Positions 36,068 to 45,893 of a DNA stretch of 64,000 nucleotides are shown here, piece by piece. The DNA is from Robiginitalea biformata HTCC2501. Lineage in GTDB: Bacteria > Bacteroidota > Bacteroidia > Flavobacteriales > Flavobacteriaceae. Each line of letters begins with the position of its first letter. Within the stretch, counting starts at the first letter, position 1. The position numbers were made by a program, and so were the translations under genes. The stretch covers positions 3,427,501 to 3,491,500 of the forward strand of contig NC_013222.1 in NCBI RefSeq assembly GCF_000024125.1, in the 5' to 3' direction. The notes beneath the pieces are model-generated. The model did no database searches. It saw nothing but the letters and a program-made list of their open reading frames with translations, and was not told the origin of the DNA.

Positions 36068-37117
36068 TTAAAGGATCAGCATAGCATCCCCGTAGGAATA
36101 GAACCGGTACTGTTCCAAAATGGCTTCCTTGTACGCCCGCTTCATCAGGTCATGGCCCATAAAGGCCGAAACCATCATCAGCAAAGTGGACTTGGGCAGG
36201 TGGAAATTGGTCACCATGCAATTGGCGATGCTGAACTCATACGGAGGGAAGATGAACTTGTTGGTCCAGCCTTCGTGGGTGTTCAGCATGTGCTCGGACG
36301 AAACGGCACTTTCCAGGCCTCGCATCACCGTGGTTCCCACGGCACATACCTTGCGTTTGTTTTTCTTGGCGGTATTGACGATCTCGGTGGCCCGCTCGTC
36401 GATGACCAGTTCTTCACTGTCCATCTTGTGTTTTGACAGGTCTTCCACCTCAACCGGGCTGAAAGTCCCCAAGCCAACGTGCAGGGTGAGCTCGGCAAAG
36501 TTGATGCCCTTGATCTCCAGCCGCTTGAGCAGGTGCTTGGAGAAGTGCAGACCGGCTGTCGGGGCGGCTACGGCACCCTCGTACTTGGCGTAGATGGTCT
36601 GGTAGCGGCTTTCGTCTTCCGGTTCCGGGTCGCGCTTGATGTATTTCGGGAGCGGTGTCTGCCCAAGCTCCCGCATCTTGCGGCGGAAATCCGTATAGGA
36701 GCCGTCGTAGAGGAAGCGCAGGGTCCGTCCCCGTGAAGTGGTATTGTCGATTACCTCAGCCACCAGGGCCTCGTCTTCCCCGAAATAGAGCTTGTTGCCA
36801 ATCCGGATTTTCCGTGCCGGGTCTACCAGCACATCCCAGAGGCGCTGTTCTTCGTTCAGCTCGCGGAGCAGGAAAACCTCGATGCGCGCCCCGGTTTTTT
36901 CTTTGTTCCCGTACAGGCGGGCAGGGAATACCTTCGTGTTGTTGAGCACTACCACATCGTCTTCCTCAAAGTAGTCGATCAGGTCCTTGAACAATTTGTG
37001 CTCGATCTTACCCGTTTCCCGGTGGACGACCATCAATTTGGATTCATCCCGGTTCTCTGTCGGGTACTCGGCCAATAGTTCTTTGGGAAGCTCAAAATTA
37101 AAATGTGATAGTTTCAT
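36068..37117 (-). CDS. queA: S-adenosylmethionine:tRNA ribosyltransferase-isomerase QueA
   Basis: 349-residue enzyme that transfers the ribosyl part of SAM to preQ1 in tRNA, making epoxyqueuosine. The start [21 protein letters not shown] and the blocks [24 protein letters not shown] and [15 protein letters not shown] are characteristic. The end, [21 protein letters not shown], is also conserved. A good promoter lies just upstream (37146-37177). It is followed by rlmN, also a tRNA/rRNA modification gene. Confidence 0.96.
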   Translation of the reverse strand: MKLSHFNFELPKELLAEYPTENRDESKLMVVHRETGKIEHKLFKDLIDYFEEDDVVVLNNTKVFPARLYGNKEKTGARIEVFLLRELNEEQRLWDVLVDPARKIRIGNKLYFGEDEALVAEVIDNTTSRGRTLRFLYDGSYTDFRRKMRELGQTPLPKYIKRDPEPEDESRYQTIYAKYEGAVAAPTAGLHFSKHLLKRLEIKGINFAELTLHVGLGTFSPVEVEDLSKHKMDSEELVIDERATEIVNTAKKNKRKVCAVGTTVMRGLESAVSSEHMLNTHEGWTNKFIFPPYEFSIANCMVTNFHLPKSTLLMMVSAFMGHDLMKRAYKEAILEQYRFYSYGDAMLIL

Positions 37118-37145
37118 AGTCTGGCGTTCGTGTTTTTTGCGGCTG

Positions 37146-37177
37146 CAAATATACGACCCTCAAACAGGGGATGTCAA
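37146..37177 (-). promoter_or_regulatory. Promoter of queA-rlmN
   Basis: On the minus strand, TTG at 37175-37177 and TATATTTG at 37146-37153 are 21 bases apart, matching the Bacteroidota promoter pattern. The queA ATG follows 28 bases after the -7 box. Confidence 0.65.
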
Positions 37178-37299
37178 GTAATAGAGAGACTTAAATTGGA
37201 AAATGCTGGGAAGTTGCAGGCGGATGCCCACCCGATTTCCGGCAGAAGCGCCAATTGCTTATCTTTAAACGCCCTGAAAGAGGGGGCAAAGCCTGGTAT

Positions 37300-37731
37300 A
37301 TGAAATACAATTATTGCCTATCCATCATCCTCTGCCTGGCAGCCTTCGGTTCCTGCGGGACCCCCAAAGCCACCGGCGGTTCCGGGTTTCCCTATGCCAC
37401 AACCTGGGAACTCGATTTTATTTCGGGTACCCGAATCGCTTTTGAGGGCTTGTTCCCGGATCGGAAACCCGTCCTGACCTTTAATGCCGGCGAGGGCACC
37501 GCCTCGGGCAACAGCGGGTGCAACGGTTACACGGCTCCGGTTGAGATTTCCGGCAACCGGATTGAATTCGGGCAACCCGGCCCCTCCACCATGATGTACT
37601 GCGGACCCGGAGAGAACCAATTCCGGGAAATGCTTCAGAAGGTAAACCGCTGGGAGGTAAATTCGAACGGCAAACTCACGCTGCTCCTCGGGGACATCCC
37701 GATGCTGCGGTTTAAAAAGGCATCTCCGTGA
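37300..37731 (+). CDS. META-domain lipoprotein
   Basis: 143-residue lipoprotein. MKYNYCLSIILCLAAFGSCGTP is a lipobox signal with the modified Cys in FGSC. The mature part has the META/HslJ pattern: TWELDFISG at the start, ASGNSGCNGYTAPVEI in the middle and the end LTLLLGDIPMLRF. HslJ-type proteins are linked to heat or novobiocin resistance in E. coli; here the role is unknown. The next gene overlaps by 4 bases (GTGA). Confidence 0.85.
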   Translation: MKYNYCLSIILCLAAFGSCGTPKATGGSGFPYATTWELDFISGTRIAFEGLFPDRKPVLTFNAGEGTASGNSGCNGYTAPVEISGNRIEFGQPGPSTMMYCGPGENQFREMLQKVNRWEVNSNGKLTLLLGDIPMLRFKKASP

Positions 37732-38288
37732 ATGGGATAAAATCCATAACGACAAATAAAGTTTGCTGCCCGGTTGCCATCGGCCTCTCTTTGTTGCTGG
37801 CCCTTGTCGGTTGCACGGAGTCTCCCACCGGGGAGGCAAAGCCCGTGGTGAACTGGCAGGAGCGGGCTACGCGTATCCCTGAAGATTCCCTGCAGGCAGG
37901 GGCTACGTATCTGTCGGTCTATTCACAGATCTACAGTCAGTCAGAGCACCGGACCTTCAACCTGACGGTCACCGTCAGCCTGAGAAACACGAATACGGCC
38001 GATACGGTCTATATCCAATCCGTGGATTACTACGACACCAGCGGGGAGGCTATCCGGAAGTACATCCGGCAGCCCGTATTTATCGCGCCCATGGAAACGG
38101 TGGAAATCGTTATCGCCGAAGACGACCTGCAAGGGGGTACGGGTGGCAATTTCTACTTTGACTGGCTCACCCCGGCAGGATCCCAACCGCCGTATTTCGA
38201 AGCGGTTATGATCAGTACCTACGGGTCTCAGGGGCTGTCCTTCAGCACCCAGGGACATCCGGTTGGCACCCCCCGGAAGCATCCGTAG
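37728..38288 (+). CDS. DUF3124 lipoprotein
   Basis: 186-residue lipoprotein. The GTG at 37728-37730 overlaps the stop of the META gene. The signal region (about 10-30, IGLSLLLALVGCTES) has the modified Cys in LVGC. The mature domain, with ATYLSVYSQIYSQSE, VTVSLRNTN and DWLTPAGSQPPYFEAVM, matches DUF3124, a family of unknown function found in envelope proteins. Probably co-transcribed with the META lipoprotein. Confidence 0.85.
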   Translation: MNGIKSITTNKVCCPVAIGLSLLLALVGCTESPTGEAKPVVNWQERATRIPEDSLQAGATYLSVYSQIYSQSEHRTFNLTVTVSLRNTNTADTVYIQSVDYYDTSGEAIRKYIRQPVFIAPMETVEIVIAEDDLQGGTGGNFYFDWLTPAGSQPPYFEAVMISTYGSQGLSFSTQGHPVGTPRKHP

Positions 38289-38309
38289 AACCGGGTTGCC
38301 GTATAGGTT

Positions 38310-39539
38310 TTACACCTCCAGGTGGCTGAACCCCAGCGCCTCCAGGTCCTCCCAGAAGTCCGGGTAGGATTTGGAGACTACACCCGCATCCTCAATTACC
38401 AGGTCCGTTTTCAGCCCCAGGGGGGCGAAGGCCATAGCCATCCGGTGGTCATTGTAGGTGCGGATGCGCTGCATGGCCACAATTCTCCGGCTGGGTTCCA
38501 GGTGCAGGGATTTGTCTGTTACACGGATCTCCGCCCCGAGTTTCTTCAATTCGTTTTCCAGGGCTACCAGCCGGTCCGTTTCCTTGATCTTCAGCGTGTG
38601 CAACCCGGTGAGCTCGCATCCGATCCCCAGCCCGAAACAACAGGCTGCCAGGGTTTGGGCCAGGTCGGGGGAACGGATCAGGTCGCAGCGGAAAAAATCG
38701 GAATCCGGGTCCCCGCTGCGGGTAATTTCCAGCCGGTCGTCCTCAAAATGGGATTCTACCCCCAATTGCCCGAATATTTCGGGCAGCACGCTGTCTCCCT
38801 GCAGGGAGTCTCCCCGGAAGGATCGCAGGCCAATCTGGCTACCCGTGGGGGACAGGGCCACCAGGCTGTAGAAATAAGAGGCCGAACTCCAGTCGGATTC
38901 CACCGTGCAGATGCTTTCCGGCAGGGAGGCGGCGTGTTCCACCCGGATGGTTTGGTCCCTGAATTCGGTCTTCACGCCAAGGCGGTCCAGCAGTCCGAGG
39001 GTCATCCGGATATAAGGAACCGAGGTGATGGTCCCCTCCAGATGGAGGGTCAGCCCATTCGGAAGGCTCGGGGCAATCAGCAGCAGGGCCGAGATATACT
39101 GGCTGCTCACATGGGCAGGCAGGGTAACCTCAGACTTCTCCAGGCGTTTTCCCCGGATCCGCAGGGGCGGGCAGCCCGGGTTTTCCAGGTAGTCGATCTC
39201 CGCCCCCAGGTCCCTGAGCGCTTCCACCAGGATTTCTATCGGGCGTTCCTTCATCCGTTGCGATCCGGTAAGGGTCACCTCCCGGCCTTCCCTGCTGGCA
39301 AAATAGGCCGTCAAAAATCGCATGGCGGTACCCGCGTGGTGGATGTCCACGGTATCCGCCCCGGATGCCAGGCCGTTTTGCATAACGCGGGCATCGTCGG
39401 AATTTGAAAGATTCCGGATCTCGATACCCGGATAGAGGGCGCGCAACAAGAGCAGCCTGTTCGACTCGCTCTTGGAGCCCGTAATGGTGATATCCTGCTG
39501 GAGGCGTTGCTGGCGGGGGCCGCTGATTTGTAGATCCAA
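38310..39539 (-). CDS. aroA: EPSP synthase AroA
   Basis: 409-residue 3-phosphoshikimate 1-carboxyvinyltransferase, the sixth shikimate step. SKSESNRLLLLRAL near the start binds substrate. HAGTAMRFLTAYFA corresponds to the N-A-G-T block, slightly altered from the usual NSGTAxRx. The end shows KESDR-like KETDRLVALENELKKLGAE and NDHRMAMAFA. The class cannot be fixed. It is the last gene of the rsgA-dtd-mazG-aroA run, 32 bases after mazG, and is separate from the pheA operon upstream. Confidence 0.93.
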   Translation of the reverse strand: MDLQISGPRQQRLQQDITITGSKSESNRLLLLRALYPGIEIRNLSNSDDARVMQNGLASGADTVDIHHAGTAMRFLTAYFASREGREVTLTGSQRMKERPIEILVEALRDLGAEIDYLENPGCPPLRIRGKRLEKSEVTLPAHVSSQYISALLLIAPSLPNGLTLHLEGTITSVPYIRMTLGLLDRLGVKTEFRDQTIRVEHAASLPESICTVESDWSSASYFYSLVALSPTGSQIGLRSFRGDSLQGDSVLPEIFGQLGVESHFEDDRLEITRSGDPDSDFFRCDLIRSPDLAQTLAACCFGLGIGCELTGLHTLKIKETDRLVALENELKKLGAEIRVTDKSLHLEPSRRIVAMQRIRTYNDHRMAMAFAPLGLKTDLVIEDAGVVSKSYPDFWEDLEALGFSHLEV

Positions 39540-39571
39540 GTCGGGCGAATTTAATGAACGACCAAAGATAG

Positions 39572-39898
39572 TTATTTCAACTTTTCATTCCCCTGGTGCC
39601 GGTCGTGATCGCGCCGGGCCTTCAGGTGGAGTTTTCGGTTGAATGCGGCTTCCAGGTCAATCCCGGTCTGGTTGGCCAGGCAGAGGACGACAAAGACCAC
39701 ATCGGCCAGTTCCTCCCCGAGGTCTTTCCCCCGGTCCGATTCCTTCTCGCTTTGTTCGCCGTAGCGGCGCGCGATGATGCGGGCCACTTCGCCCACCTCC
39801 TCGGTGAGCTGCGCCATATTGGTGAGTTCGTCAAAATAGCGGACCCCGTGGGCCTGTATCCAATTATCTACCGCCTGCTGTGCTCCCCTGAGTTCCAT
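39572..39898 (-). CDS. MazG-like nucleotide pyrophosphohydrolase
   Basis: 108-residue all-alpha NTP pyrophosphatase of the MazG-like type. The metal motif EExxE then ExxD is seen as LTEEVGEVARII and EELADVVFVVLCLANQ. This small form (iMazG/RS21-C6 type) hydrolyses dNTPs or modified nucleotides. It begins MELRGAQQAVDNWIQAHG. It lies 61 bases after dtd and 32 before aroA, and is likely part of the same transcript. Confidence 0.88.
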   Translation of the reverse strand: MELRGAQQAVDNWIQAHGVRYFDELTNMAQLTEEVGEVARIIARRYGEQSEKESDRGKDLGEELADVVFVVLCLANQTGIDLEAAFNRKLHLKARRDHDRHQGNEKLK

Positions 39899-39959
39899 CG
39901 GAAATTGTTTTTGTCAAAACTACTTGTTCTGAATCTTTTTTACACAATAAAATGGGGCA

Positions 39960-40412
39960 TTATTCCCGCCTCCGGCTGTCGATGGTGATGGTTACCGGCC
40001 CGTCGTTGACCAGGTGCACCTGCATGTCCGCCCCGAATTCCCCGGTTCCAACCGGGCGTCCGGTTAATTCTGCCAGGCTGGCGACGAAGGCTTCGTACAT
40101 CGGCACCGCCTCCTCGGGCCGGGCTGCCCGGATATAGGAAGGCCGGTTGCCTTTTTTGGTGGCGGCCAGCAGGGTGAACTGGCTAACCACAATGGCCTGC
40201 CCGGAGCTATCGATCAGCGACCGGTTCATCTGCCCGTCCGCATCCGGGAAAATCCGCAGGTTGGCAATTTTCCGGCAAAGCCATTCCCGGTCCCCGGCGG
40301 TATCCCCGGTTTCCACCCCGAGCAGTATCAGCAAACCCGGGCCGATTTCGGAAACCGCTGCTCCCGCCACTTCCACGCGGGCCTCCCGGACCCTTTGCAC
40401 CACAGCCCTCAT
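39960..40412 (-). CDS. dtd: D-aminoacyl-tRNA deacylase Dtd
   Basis: 150-residue editing enzyme that removes D-amino acids from t[20 protein letters not shown] is the typical start. [16 protein letters not shown] holds the catalytic SQF motif, and the cross-subunit block is [19 protein letters not shown], with the Gly-cisPro-like element at VGTGEFGA. The start at 40412 is chosen because it overlaps the rsgA stop as ATGA; an upstream ATG at 40529 would add 39 arginine-rich residues. Confidence 0.95.
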   Translation of the reverse strand: MRAVVQRVREARVEVAGAAVSEIGPGLLILLGVETGDTAGDREWLCRKIANLRIFPDADGQMNRSLIDSSGQAIVVSQFTLLAATKKGNRPSYIRAARPEEAVPMYEAFVASLAELTGRPVGTGEFGADMQVHLVNDGPVTITIDSRRRE

Positions 40413-41359
40413 GTTTCCTGAAAAGGATCCTGGCGGTAGGTGTCTTCCTCCCCGGTTACCATTTGCACATAGGACCGGTAGCGACTCTGCGGTATCCGAC
40501 CCTCCCCGACGGCGTCTTTGATGGCGCAACTGGGCTCATCCAGATGGAGGCAGTTGTTGAATTTACACTGAGCCTTCAATTCAAAAAATTCCGGGAAATA
40601 ATCCCCGATTTCCCCGGGTTCCATGTCTACCAGGCCAAACCCCTTGATCCCCGGGGTGTCGATAATTTGCGCCCCGAACGACAGGTCGTACATCTCGGCA
40701 AAGGTAGTGGTATGCTGCCCCTGCCGGTGCTGTTCCGAGATCTCCGAAGTCCGGAGTTCCAGACCGGGCTCAATCGTATTGACCAGCGTGGATTTCCCCA
40801 CCCCGGAATGCCCGGCAAAAAGCGAAGTTTTGCCCTCCATGAGTTGCCGCACCTCTTCCACGCGCTCCCCGGTCCGGGCCGAAATCCGCAGGCAGGTGTA
40901 GCCGATATCCGAATAGAGACGGTACATCCGGTCTACCTCTGCCTCCATGGCATCCCCGGTGACATCGATCTTGTTGAACAGCAACACGCAGGGGATGGCG
41001 TAGGCCTCGGCCGTGGCGAGGAACCGGTCGATAAAAGCCGGGTACGTCCGCGGGTTTTCCAGGGTCACCAACAGGAAAACCTGGTCGATATTGGCTGCGA
41101 TGATATGGGTTTGTTTGGAGAGGTTGACGGATTTCCGGACGATGTAGTTCTTCCGAGGTTCAATTTCCTCAATGTTCCCAACGGTTTCGTCCCCGATGGT
41201 TTCCAGACTGAAGCGCACCCTGTCGCCCACCGCCACCGGGTTGGTGCTCCTGATCCCCTGCAGTCGAAACTTCCCCTTGATCCGACAATTCTGGAATACC
41301 CCGTCTTCGTCCTTCACGGTATACCAGCTTCCTGTCGATTTATATACGGTTCCCTGCAT
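40409..41359 (-). CDS. rsgA: Ribosome small-subunit GTPase RsgA
   Basis: 316-residue circularly permuted GTPase that assists 30S maturation. An OB fold (about 1-65) is followed by NKID (G4) first, then [10 protein letters not shown] (G1), and DTPGIKGFG (G3), which is the permuted order. The C-terminal zinc motif is CxxxxC...Hxxxxxx[15 protein letters not shown]. First gene of the rsgA-dtd-mazG-aroA run; the dtd overlap suggests translational coupling. Confidence 0.96.
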   Translation of the reverse strand: MQGTVYKSTGSWYTVKDEDGVFQNCRIKGKFRLQGIRSTNPVAVGDRVRFSLETIGDETVGNIEEIEPRKNYIVRKSVNLSKQTHIIAANIDQVFLLVTLENPRTYPAFIDRFLATAEAYAIPCVLLFNKIDVTGDAMEAEVDRMYRLYSDIGYTCLRISARTGERVEEVRQLMEGKTSLFAGHSGVGKSTLVNTIEPGLELRTSEISEQHRQGQHTTTFAEMYDLSFGAQIIDTPGIKGFGLVDMEPGEIGDYFPEFFELKAQCKFNNCLHLDEPSCAIKDAVGEGRIPQSRYRSYVQMVTGEEDTYRQDPFQET

Positions 41360-41453
41360 TTCTTTTTTTGGCGCCGTCGCAAATTAAGAATTATCGCGTA
41401 ACATTGTACCGACTTCCCCCGTCATTCATTCATAACATTTTAAACCCATTCGC

Positions 41454-41894
41454 ATGAAAAAATTGATTTTTCTGACATTTTGCGTGCTCCTCGGCCTCCC
41501 GGGGCTCAATGCGCAGACGTACAAAGTGGTTACCAGCGTGGAATCAATCGTCCCGAACGGACTCGGCCGTTCCCGGATCATCAACGCCATGGAGGACAAA
41601 GACTACAAGGAATTCACCAGCGTACAGACCGAAGACGACAACACGCGGAACAAATCGGACCGCTCGGAAATACGCGTCAAGAATTTTGAAGAGACCAAGT
41701 TGCTCAACTTCTACAACCTCGGCGGGATCCGCTTCCAGAACATTGCGGCCAACGACGCGCTTATCACCTCCATGATCAACGACATGACTGCCAACGGATG
41801 GGAACTCGTCTTTGTGTCCAGTGCCGTGGAGAGCGAAGGCGGCAAAGGGGATGGCCAGGGAATCTTTATCACCCGGTATATATTCAGAAAATAG
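41454..41894 (+). CDS. Exported protein of unknown function
   Basis: 146-residue secreted protein with signal peptide MKKLIFLTFCVLLGLPGLNAQ. The mature part begins TYKVVTSVESIVPNG and ends GIFITRYIFRK. The block MINDMTANGWELVFVSSAVES recalls small DUF4177-like domains in which a Trp-containing strand ends a helix-strand unit. I do not assign a family. It sits alone between rsgA and the GIN protein gene, with a terminator after it. Confidence 0.7.
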   Translation: MKKLIFLTFCVLLGLPGLNAQTYKVVTSVESIVPNGLGRSRIINAMEDKDYKEFTSVQTEDDNTRNKSDRSEIRVKNFEETKLLNFYNLGGIRFQNIAANDALITSMINDMTANGWELVFVSSAVESEGGKGDGQGIFITRYIFRK

Positions 41895-41911
41895 CCGGGC
41901 AGTTTAAGCCG

Positions 41912-41946
41912 AAAAACCCCGGGAGCCAGGTGCTTCCGGGGTTTTT
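41912..41946. terminator. Bidirectional terminator between two convergent genes
   Basis: AAAAACCCCGG (41912-41922) pairs with CCGGGGTTTTT (41936-41946), with further partial pairing inside (GGGAGC and GCTTCC). U tracts lie on both strands. It serves the plus gene at 41454 and the minus gene at 41976. Confidence 0.88.
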
Positions 41947-41975
41947 CATTTGTCTTGTGAGATGACGCCGCAGAC

Positions 41976-42650
41976 TTAGTCCTTCAGGTAGATGCGGCCG
42001 CCAAAAATCCGGTCTTTCTGCACGCGTTTCGGGTTCCCGTAAACATAGACATCCCCGCCAGCGCGGATCTGTATATCCACTTCCTCCCGGGCAAATAGTT
42101 CGGCTTCCCCCCCGGCAGATACCCGGATACTGCTCGTTTCCGTTTCCAGGTCCCGGCCCTCGAAGATTCCCCCGGTATTCAGTGTAATCACCTGGTTGGT
42201 TGCCAGGCCGGAGGCATAGACCATCCCCCCGGTCACCGCCCGGATTTCCGCATCCCGGACCTTCATCCCGACCTCGATCCGGGCCCCTTCCTGGGCACGG
42301 AGTTCAATGCGGTCCTGCTCAATCATTTCGTTGCAGGTAATCCGGGCCCCTTCATTGGCATCCACCACCAGGATATCCGTGTAATATACCTCGATCAACG
42401 TGTCCTCCCCCCGGAATTTCTTGTCGAATTCCATCCGCAGTTTCAGCACCCCGTCCCGGTTGACAAACTCGATATCGCCGGCCCGGTCGCCCTTGATGAC
42501 GATCCGGTTCTCATCGGATCGGATCATATTGACCTCGATCAGGTCAAAGACTTTGATTTCGTGAAAATTGCCGACCTCCCGGTCGATCATCTGCTGGGCA
42601 CTTGCCGTGCCAAGGCCGAGGACCAGCATGGCAATCAGAAATGTTCTCAT
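41976..42650 (-). CDS. DUF2807 (GIN-domain) exported protein
   Basis: 224-residue exported protein with signal peptide MRTFLIAMLVLGLGTASAQQ. The mature part shows the repeating beta-helix pattern of the putative auto-transporter adhesin head GIN domain: GNFHEIKVFDLIEVNMI, then EIRAVTGGMVYASG and SIRVSAGGEAELFA. The Bacteroidota family is common but its function is not established. No lipobox. A second, lipidated DUF2807 protein is encoded at 51744. It lies between the aroF/Q gene and a convergent exported-protein gene. Confidence 0.85.
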   Translation of the reverse strand: MRTFLIAMLVLGLGTASAQQMIDREVGNFHEIKVFDLIEVNMIRSDENRIVIKGDRAGDIEFVNRDGVLKLRMEFDKKFRGEDTLIEVYYTDILVVDANEGARITCNEMIEQDRIELRAQEGARIEVGMKVRDAEIRAVTGGMVYASGLATNQVITLNTGGIFEGRDLETETSSIRVSAGGEAELFAREEVDIQIRAGGDVYVYGNPKRVQKDRIFGGRIYLKD

Positions 42651-42767
42651 TGAAGTTATGTTTTTTCGTTGCTATATCTATAAAGACGGGGGCAAGACCC
42701 GGTTGTTACACCTGGCTGCCCCCGAAATTTTAAACCCGCAACGCATCCGGCTGCCGGCAGTGCGGAA

Positions 42768-43850
42768 TCAGTTGTTGATCACCTTCTCCTGGTGGTTGAT
42801 GGATTCCTGGTGAATCGCCTTGAACATCCTCAGCACGAATTCCTCGCTGAGCCCTTTGGACTCCCCTTCCAGGATCATATTACCCAGGATGGCATTCCAG
42901 CGTCCGGTTTGCAGGACTGCCACGTTGCGCTGCTTCTTGAGCGCCCCGATTTCATCCGAGATGCGCATCCGTTTCCCGAGGGTCTCGATTAACTGGTTGT
43001 CGATCACGTCGATTTGGGCCCGTAAATTGCTCAGCTTGTTGTTGTATTCCGCTTCCTCATCGGTTTCCTTCCGGATCCTCAGGTCGTTCATGATTTGTAC
43101 AAGTCGTGCCGGGGTTACCTGCTGGGCGGCATCGCTCCAGGCGTTGTCGGGGTCGCAATGGGTCTCAATCATCAGCCCGTCGAAGTTCAGGTCCAGGGCG
43201 GTCTGGGATACGTCAAAGATCAGGTCGCGCCGCCCGCTGATGTGCGACGGGTCGTTGATCAGCGGCAGGTCCGGGAATCGCGTCTGCAGTTCAATGGCCA
43301 GCTGCCATTCCGGGATGTTCCGGTACTTGGTTTTTTCGTAGGTAGAAAACCCCCGGTGGATCACCCCGAGTTTCCCGATGTTGGCAGAGTGCAGCCGTTC
43401 CACGGCGCCGAGCCAAAGCGACAAATCCGGGTTTACCGGGTTCTTGATCAGCACCACCTTGTCCGTACCCTCCAGGGCATCGGCAATTTCCTGGACGATA
43501 AACGGACTCACCGTAGACCGCGCCCCGATCCAGAGCAGGTCCACATCGTGTTCCAGGGCCAGGTCCACGTGGGCCCGGTTGGCCACTTCAGTAGCCGTTT
43601 TCAGCCCGGTCTCCTCCTTGACCTTCTGCAGCCATTTCAGGCCAATGGCCCCTACCCCTTCAAAATTCCCGGGGCGGGTCCGCGGTTTCCAGATGCCGGC
43701 ACGGTAGTAGTTGACATCCGTGTCCTTGAGTTCGTGTGCAATTTCGAGCACCTGCTCTTCGGTTTCCGCGCTGCAGGGCCCGGCAATCACCAGGGGGTGC
43801 GGCAGATCCATATCATCGAGCCATTTGCGCAGTTGTGTTGAATTCTCCAT
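42768..43850 (-). CDS. Bifunctional DAHP synthase / chorismate mutase
   Basis: 360-residue fusion. Residues 1-265 are a KDO8PS-type DAHP synthase (VIAGPCSAETEEQV, KPRTRPGNFEGVG, NDPSHISGRRDLI, and TPARLVQIMND at its end), which makes the first shikimate intermediate. Residues 270-360 are a helical AroQ chorismate mutase (KLSNLRAQIDVIDNQLIETL). Fusing the first enzyme of the common pathway to the branch enzyme gives a natural site for end-product control. Last gene of the pheA operon, 9 bases after tyrA. Confidence 0.95.
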   Translation of the reverse strand: MENSTQLRKWLDDMDLPHPLVIAGPCSAETEEQVLEIAHELKDTDVNYYRAGIWKPRTRPGNFEGVGAIGLKWLQKVKEETGLKTATEVANRAHVDLALEHDVDLLWIGARSTVSPFIVQEIADALEGTDKVVLIKNPVNPDLSLWLGAVERLHSANIGKLGVIHRGFSTYEKTKYRNIPEWQLAIELQTRFPDLPLINDPSHISGRRDLIFDVSQTALDLNFDGLMIETHCDPDNAWSDAAQQVTPARLVQIMNDLRIRKETDEEAEYNNKLSNLRAQIDVIDNQLIETLGKRMRISDEIGALKKQRNVAVLQTGRWNAILGNMILEGESKGLSEEFVLRMFKAIHQESINHQEKVINN

Positions 43851-43859
43851 AGTCTGTTT

Positions 43860-44720
43860 TCAGCTTTTATTCAGTGGTATTCCTTTTAATATTTCCCGTA
43901 TGCGGTTGGTTTGCTCCATTGCCTCATAGAGGGCTTCGTACTGGTCGGAATCGAGCAGGGCCCGGAATTCCTTCAGGTTGGCGATATACTCGTCCAGGGT
44001 TTCCAGGACGTTTTTCTTATTCTGTTCAAATATCGGCGTCCACATGGCCGGGGAGCTCTTGGCCAGGCGTACGGTGCTCTCAAATCCGCTTCCCGCCATA
44101 TCGAAGATATCCCGTTCGTTCTTTTCCTTTTCAATCACCGTCTTCCCCAGCATAAAGGAACTGATGTGCGACAGGTGGGACACATAGGCTATGTGCCGGT
44201 CGTGCGCCTCCGGGTTCATATAGCGAATGCGCATCCCGAGCTCCCGAAAGAGGTCCAGGGCGCGTTCCTGTATGGCAAATGCGGTCTCCTCCACCTCGCA
44301 GATGATATTCACCTTGCCGTCAAAGAGCCCCTCGACAGCGGCGGCGGGGCCGGTGAACTCCGTGCCGGCAATCGGGTGGCACGCCAGGAAATTCCGCCTT
44401 TTGGGATGTGAGGCCACCTCCCTGCAGATCGGGGCCTTGGTAGACCCCGCGTCGATCACCAGTGTCTCGTCCCCCACCCGGTCCAGGATTGAAGGGAGTT
44501 CCTCTACAATTCGGTCTACCGGGATACTCACCACCACCAGGTCGGCCGCGGCCAGGTCTGCATCCGATGCCTTCCCGCCTATCAGCCCCAGTTCCCGGGC
44601 CGCTTCCAGGTGGGCATCGCTGATGTCCATCCCGAGGACGGTTGCCTCCGGGTCGCTGCGACGGATATCCCGGGCCAGGGACCCGCCAATCAAACCGATT
44701 CCAATGATCACTGCCTTCAT
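43860..44720 (-). CDS. tyrA: Prephenate dehydrogenase TyrA
   Basis: 286-residue NAD(P)-dependent dehydrogenase that turns prephenate into 4-hydroxyphenylpyruvate, on the tyrosine branch. VIIGIGLIGGSLARDI is the Rossmann loop (4-19). HPIAGTEFTGPAAA and SHLSHISSFMLGK contain the catalytic His and substrate-binding blocks. No chorismate mutase or ACT domain is fused. It abuts the aminotransferase gene and lies 9 bases before the aroF/Q gene. Confidence 0.95.
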   Translation of the reverse strand: MKAVIIGIGLIGGSLARDIRRSDPEATVLGMDISDAHLEAARELGLIGGKASDADLAAADLVVVSIPVDRIVEELPSILDRVGDETLVIDAGSTKAPICREVASHPKRRNFLACHPIAGTEFTGPAAAVEGLFDGKVNIICEVEETAFAIQERALDLFRELGMRIRYMNPEAHDRHIAYVSHLSHISSFMLGKTVIEKEKNERDIFDMAGSGFESTVRLAKSSPAMWTPIFEQNKKNVLETLDEYIANLKEFRALLDSDQYEALYEAMEQTNRIREILKGIPLNKS

Positions 44721-45893
44721 TTACACTTCCTTTTTGGTTACCGCCGTTTGAATCCGCCCGAGGGCTTCCCGGATTTTCTCTTCGGGCACGCACAGGGAGA
44801 AACGGATATAACCGGCCCCGCGACTCCCGAAGATTGTCCCGGGGGCTACAAAGATATTGTGGTTGTACAGGAGCCCGTCAATATATGTCTCCGCGTCCGG
44901 GCTGCCTTTCGGCAGACGGGCCCAGACAAACATCCCCACCGCTTCTTTGTCGTAGCTGCAGCCCAGCAGGTCGGCGAGTTCATGCACGGCAGCGCGGCGG
45001 CGGCTGTAGATGGCGTCGAGGCCCTTAAACCATTCCGGGTCGCTTTTCAGGGCGGCAATGGCCCCCTTCTGTATCCCGTAGAACATCCCGGAGTCCATAT
45101 TGCTTTTTACCTTCAGCACCGCAGCGATCAGGCGTTTGTCTCCCAGCGCCATGCCCACGCGCCATCCTGCCATATTGAATGTCTTGCTCAGGGAGTTGAG
45201 TTCCAGGACGTGGCCGGAGGCCTCCGGGATATCCAGGATGCTGATAGGTTCCCGGGCGAGCACAAAACTATACGGATTGTCGTTGACCAGCAAGATCTGG
45301 TGCCTGTGGGCAAAGGCCACCAGTTCCGATAACTGCTCCCGGGAAGCCTTCGCCCCCGTGGGCATGTGCGGATAGCTCGCCCACATAATCTTTACCCCGC
45401 TGAGGTCCGACTGTGAAAGGGCCTCGAGGTCCGGGAACCAACCGGATTCCCCGGATAGCCGATAATGGATGGGTTCGGCTCCTACCAGGCGGGTCACTGC
45501 CGCGTAGGTGGGATATCCCGGATCCGGGATCAGCACCTTGTCCCCGGGGTTCAGGAAGGCCATGCTGATATGCATGATCCCTTCCTTGGATCCCATCAAC
45601 GGGAGGATCTCCGAATCCGGGTCCAGGGAAACGCCGAACTTCCGGTTGTAAAATTCGGATATGGTCTGCCGGAGTTCCGGCAACCCCTGGTAACTTTGGT
45701 ACTGGTGGGCCCCCGCTTCGCGCACCGAGGCCGTGAGGGATTCCAGGACGGCCTGGGAAGGTGCCAGATCCGGGCTGCCGATGCCCATATTGATCACCGG
45801 GCGGCCTTCGGCCATCAGGCCCCGCACCTCGCGGAGCTTGCTCGAAAAATAATATTCCTTGACCGCCGAGAGGCGGCGGGCTTCTTCAATCAT
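44721..45893 (-). CDS. Class I/II aminotransferase (likely aromatic)
   Basis: 390-residue PLP enzyme. The PLP lysine is in ELNSLSKTFNMAGWRVG. NMGIGSPDLAPSQAV is the N-terminal block and MWASYPHMPTGAKAS the active-site turn, which has His-Met-Pro where NPHNPTG is more usual. Placement between pheA and tyrA implies the last step of Phe and Tyr synthesis, transamination of phenylpyruvate and 4-hydroxyphenylpyruvate; aspartate activity is also possible. The start overlaps the pheA stop by 4 bases. Confidence 0.92.
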   Translation of the reverse strand: MIEEARRLSAVKEYYFSSKLREVRGLMAEGRPVINMGIGSPDLAPSQAVLESLTASVREAGAHQYQSYQGLPELRQTISEFYNRKFGVSLDPDSEILPLMGSKEGIMHISMAFLNPGDKVLIPDPGYPTYAAVTRLVGAEPIHYRLSGESGWFPDLEALSQSDLSGVKIMWASYPHMPTGAKASREQLSELVAFAHRHQILLVNDNPYSFVLAREPISILDIPEASGHVLELNSLSKTFNMAGWRVGMALGDKRLIAAVLKVKSNMDSGMFYGIQKGAIAALKSDPEWFKGLDAIYSRRRAAVHELADLLGCSYDKEAVGMFVWARLPKGSPDAETYIDGLLYNHNIFVAPGTIFGSRGAGYIRFSLCVPEEKIREALGRIQTAVTKKEV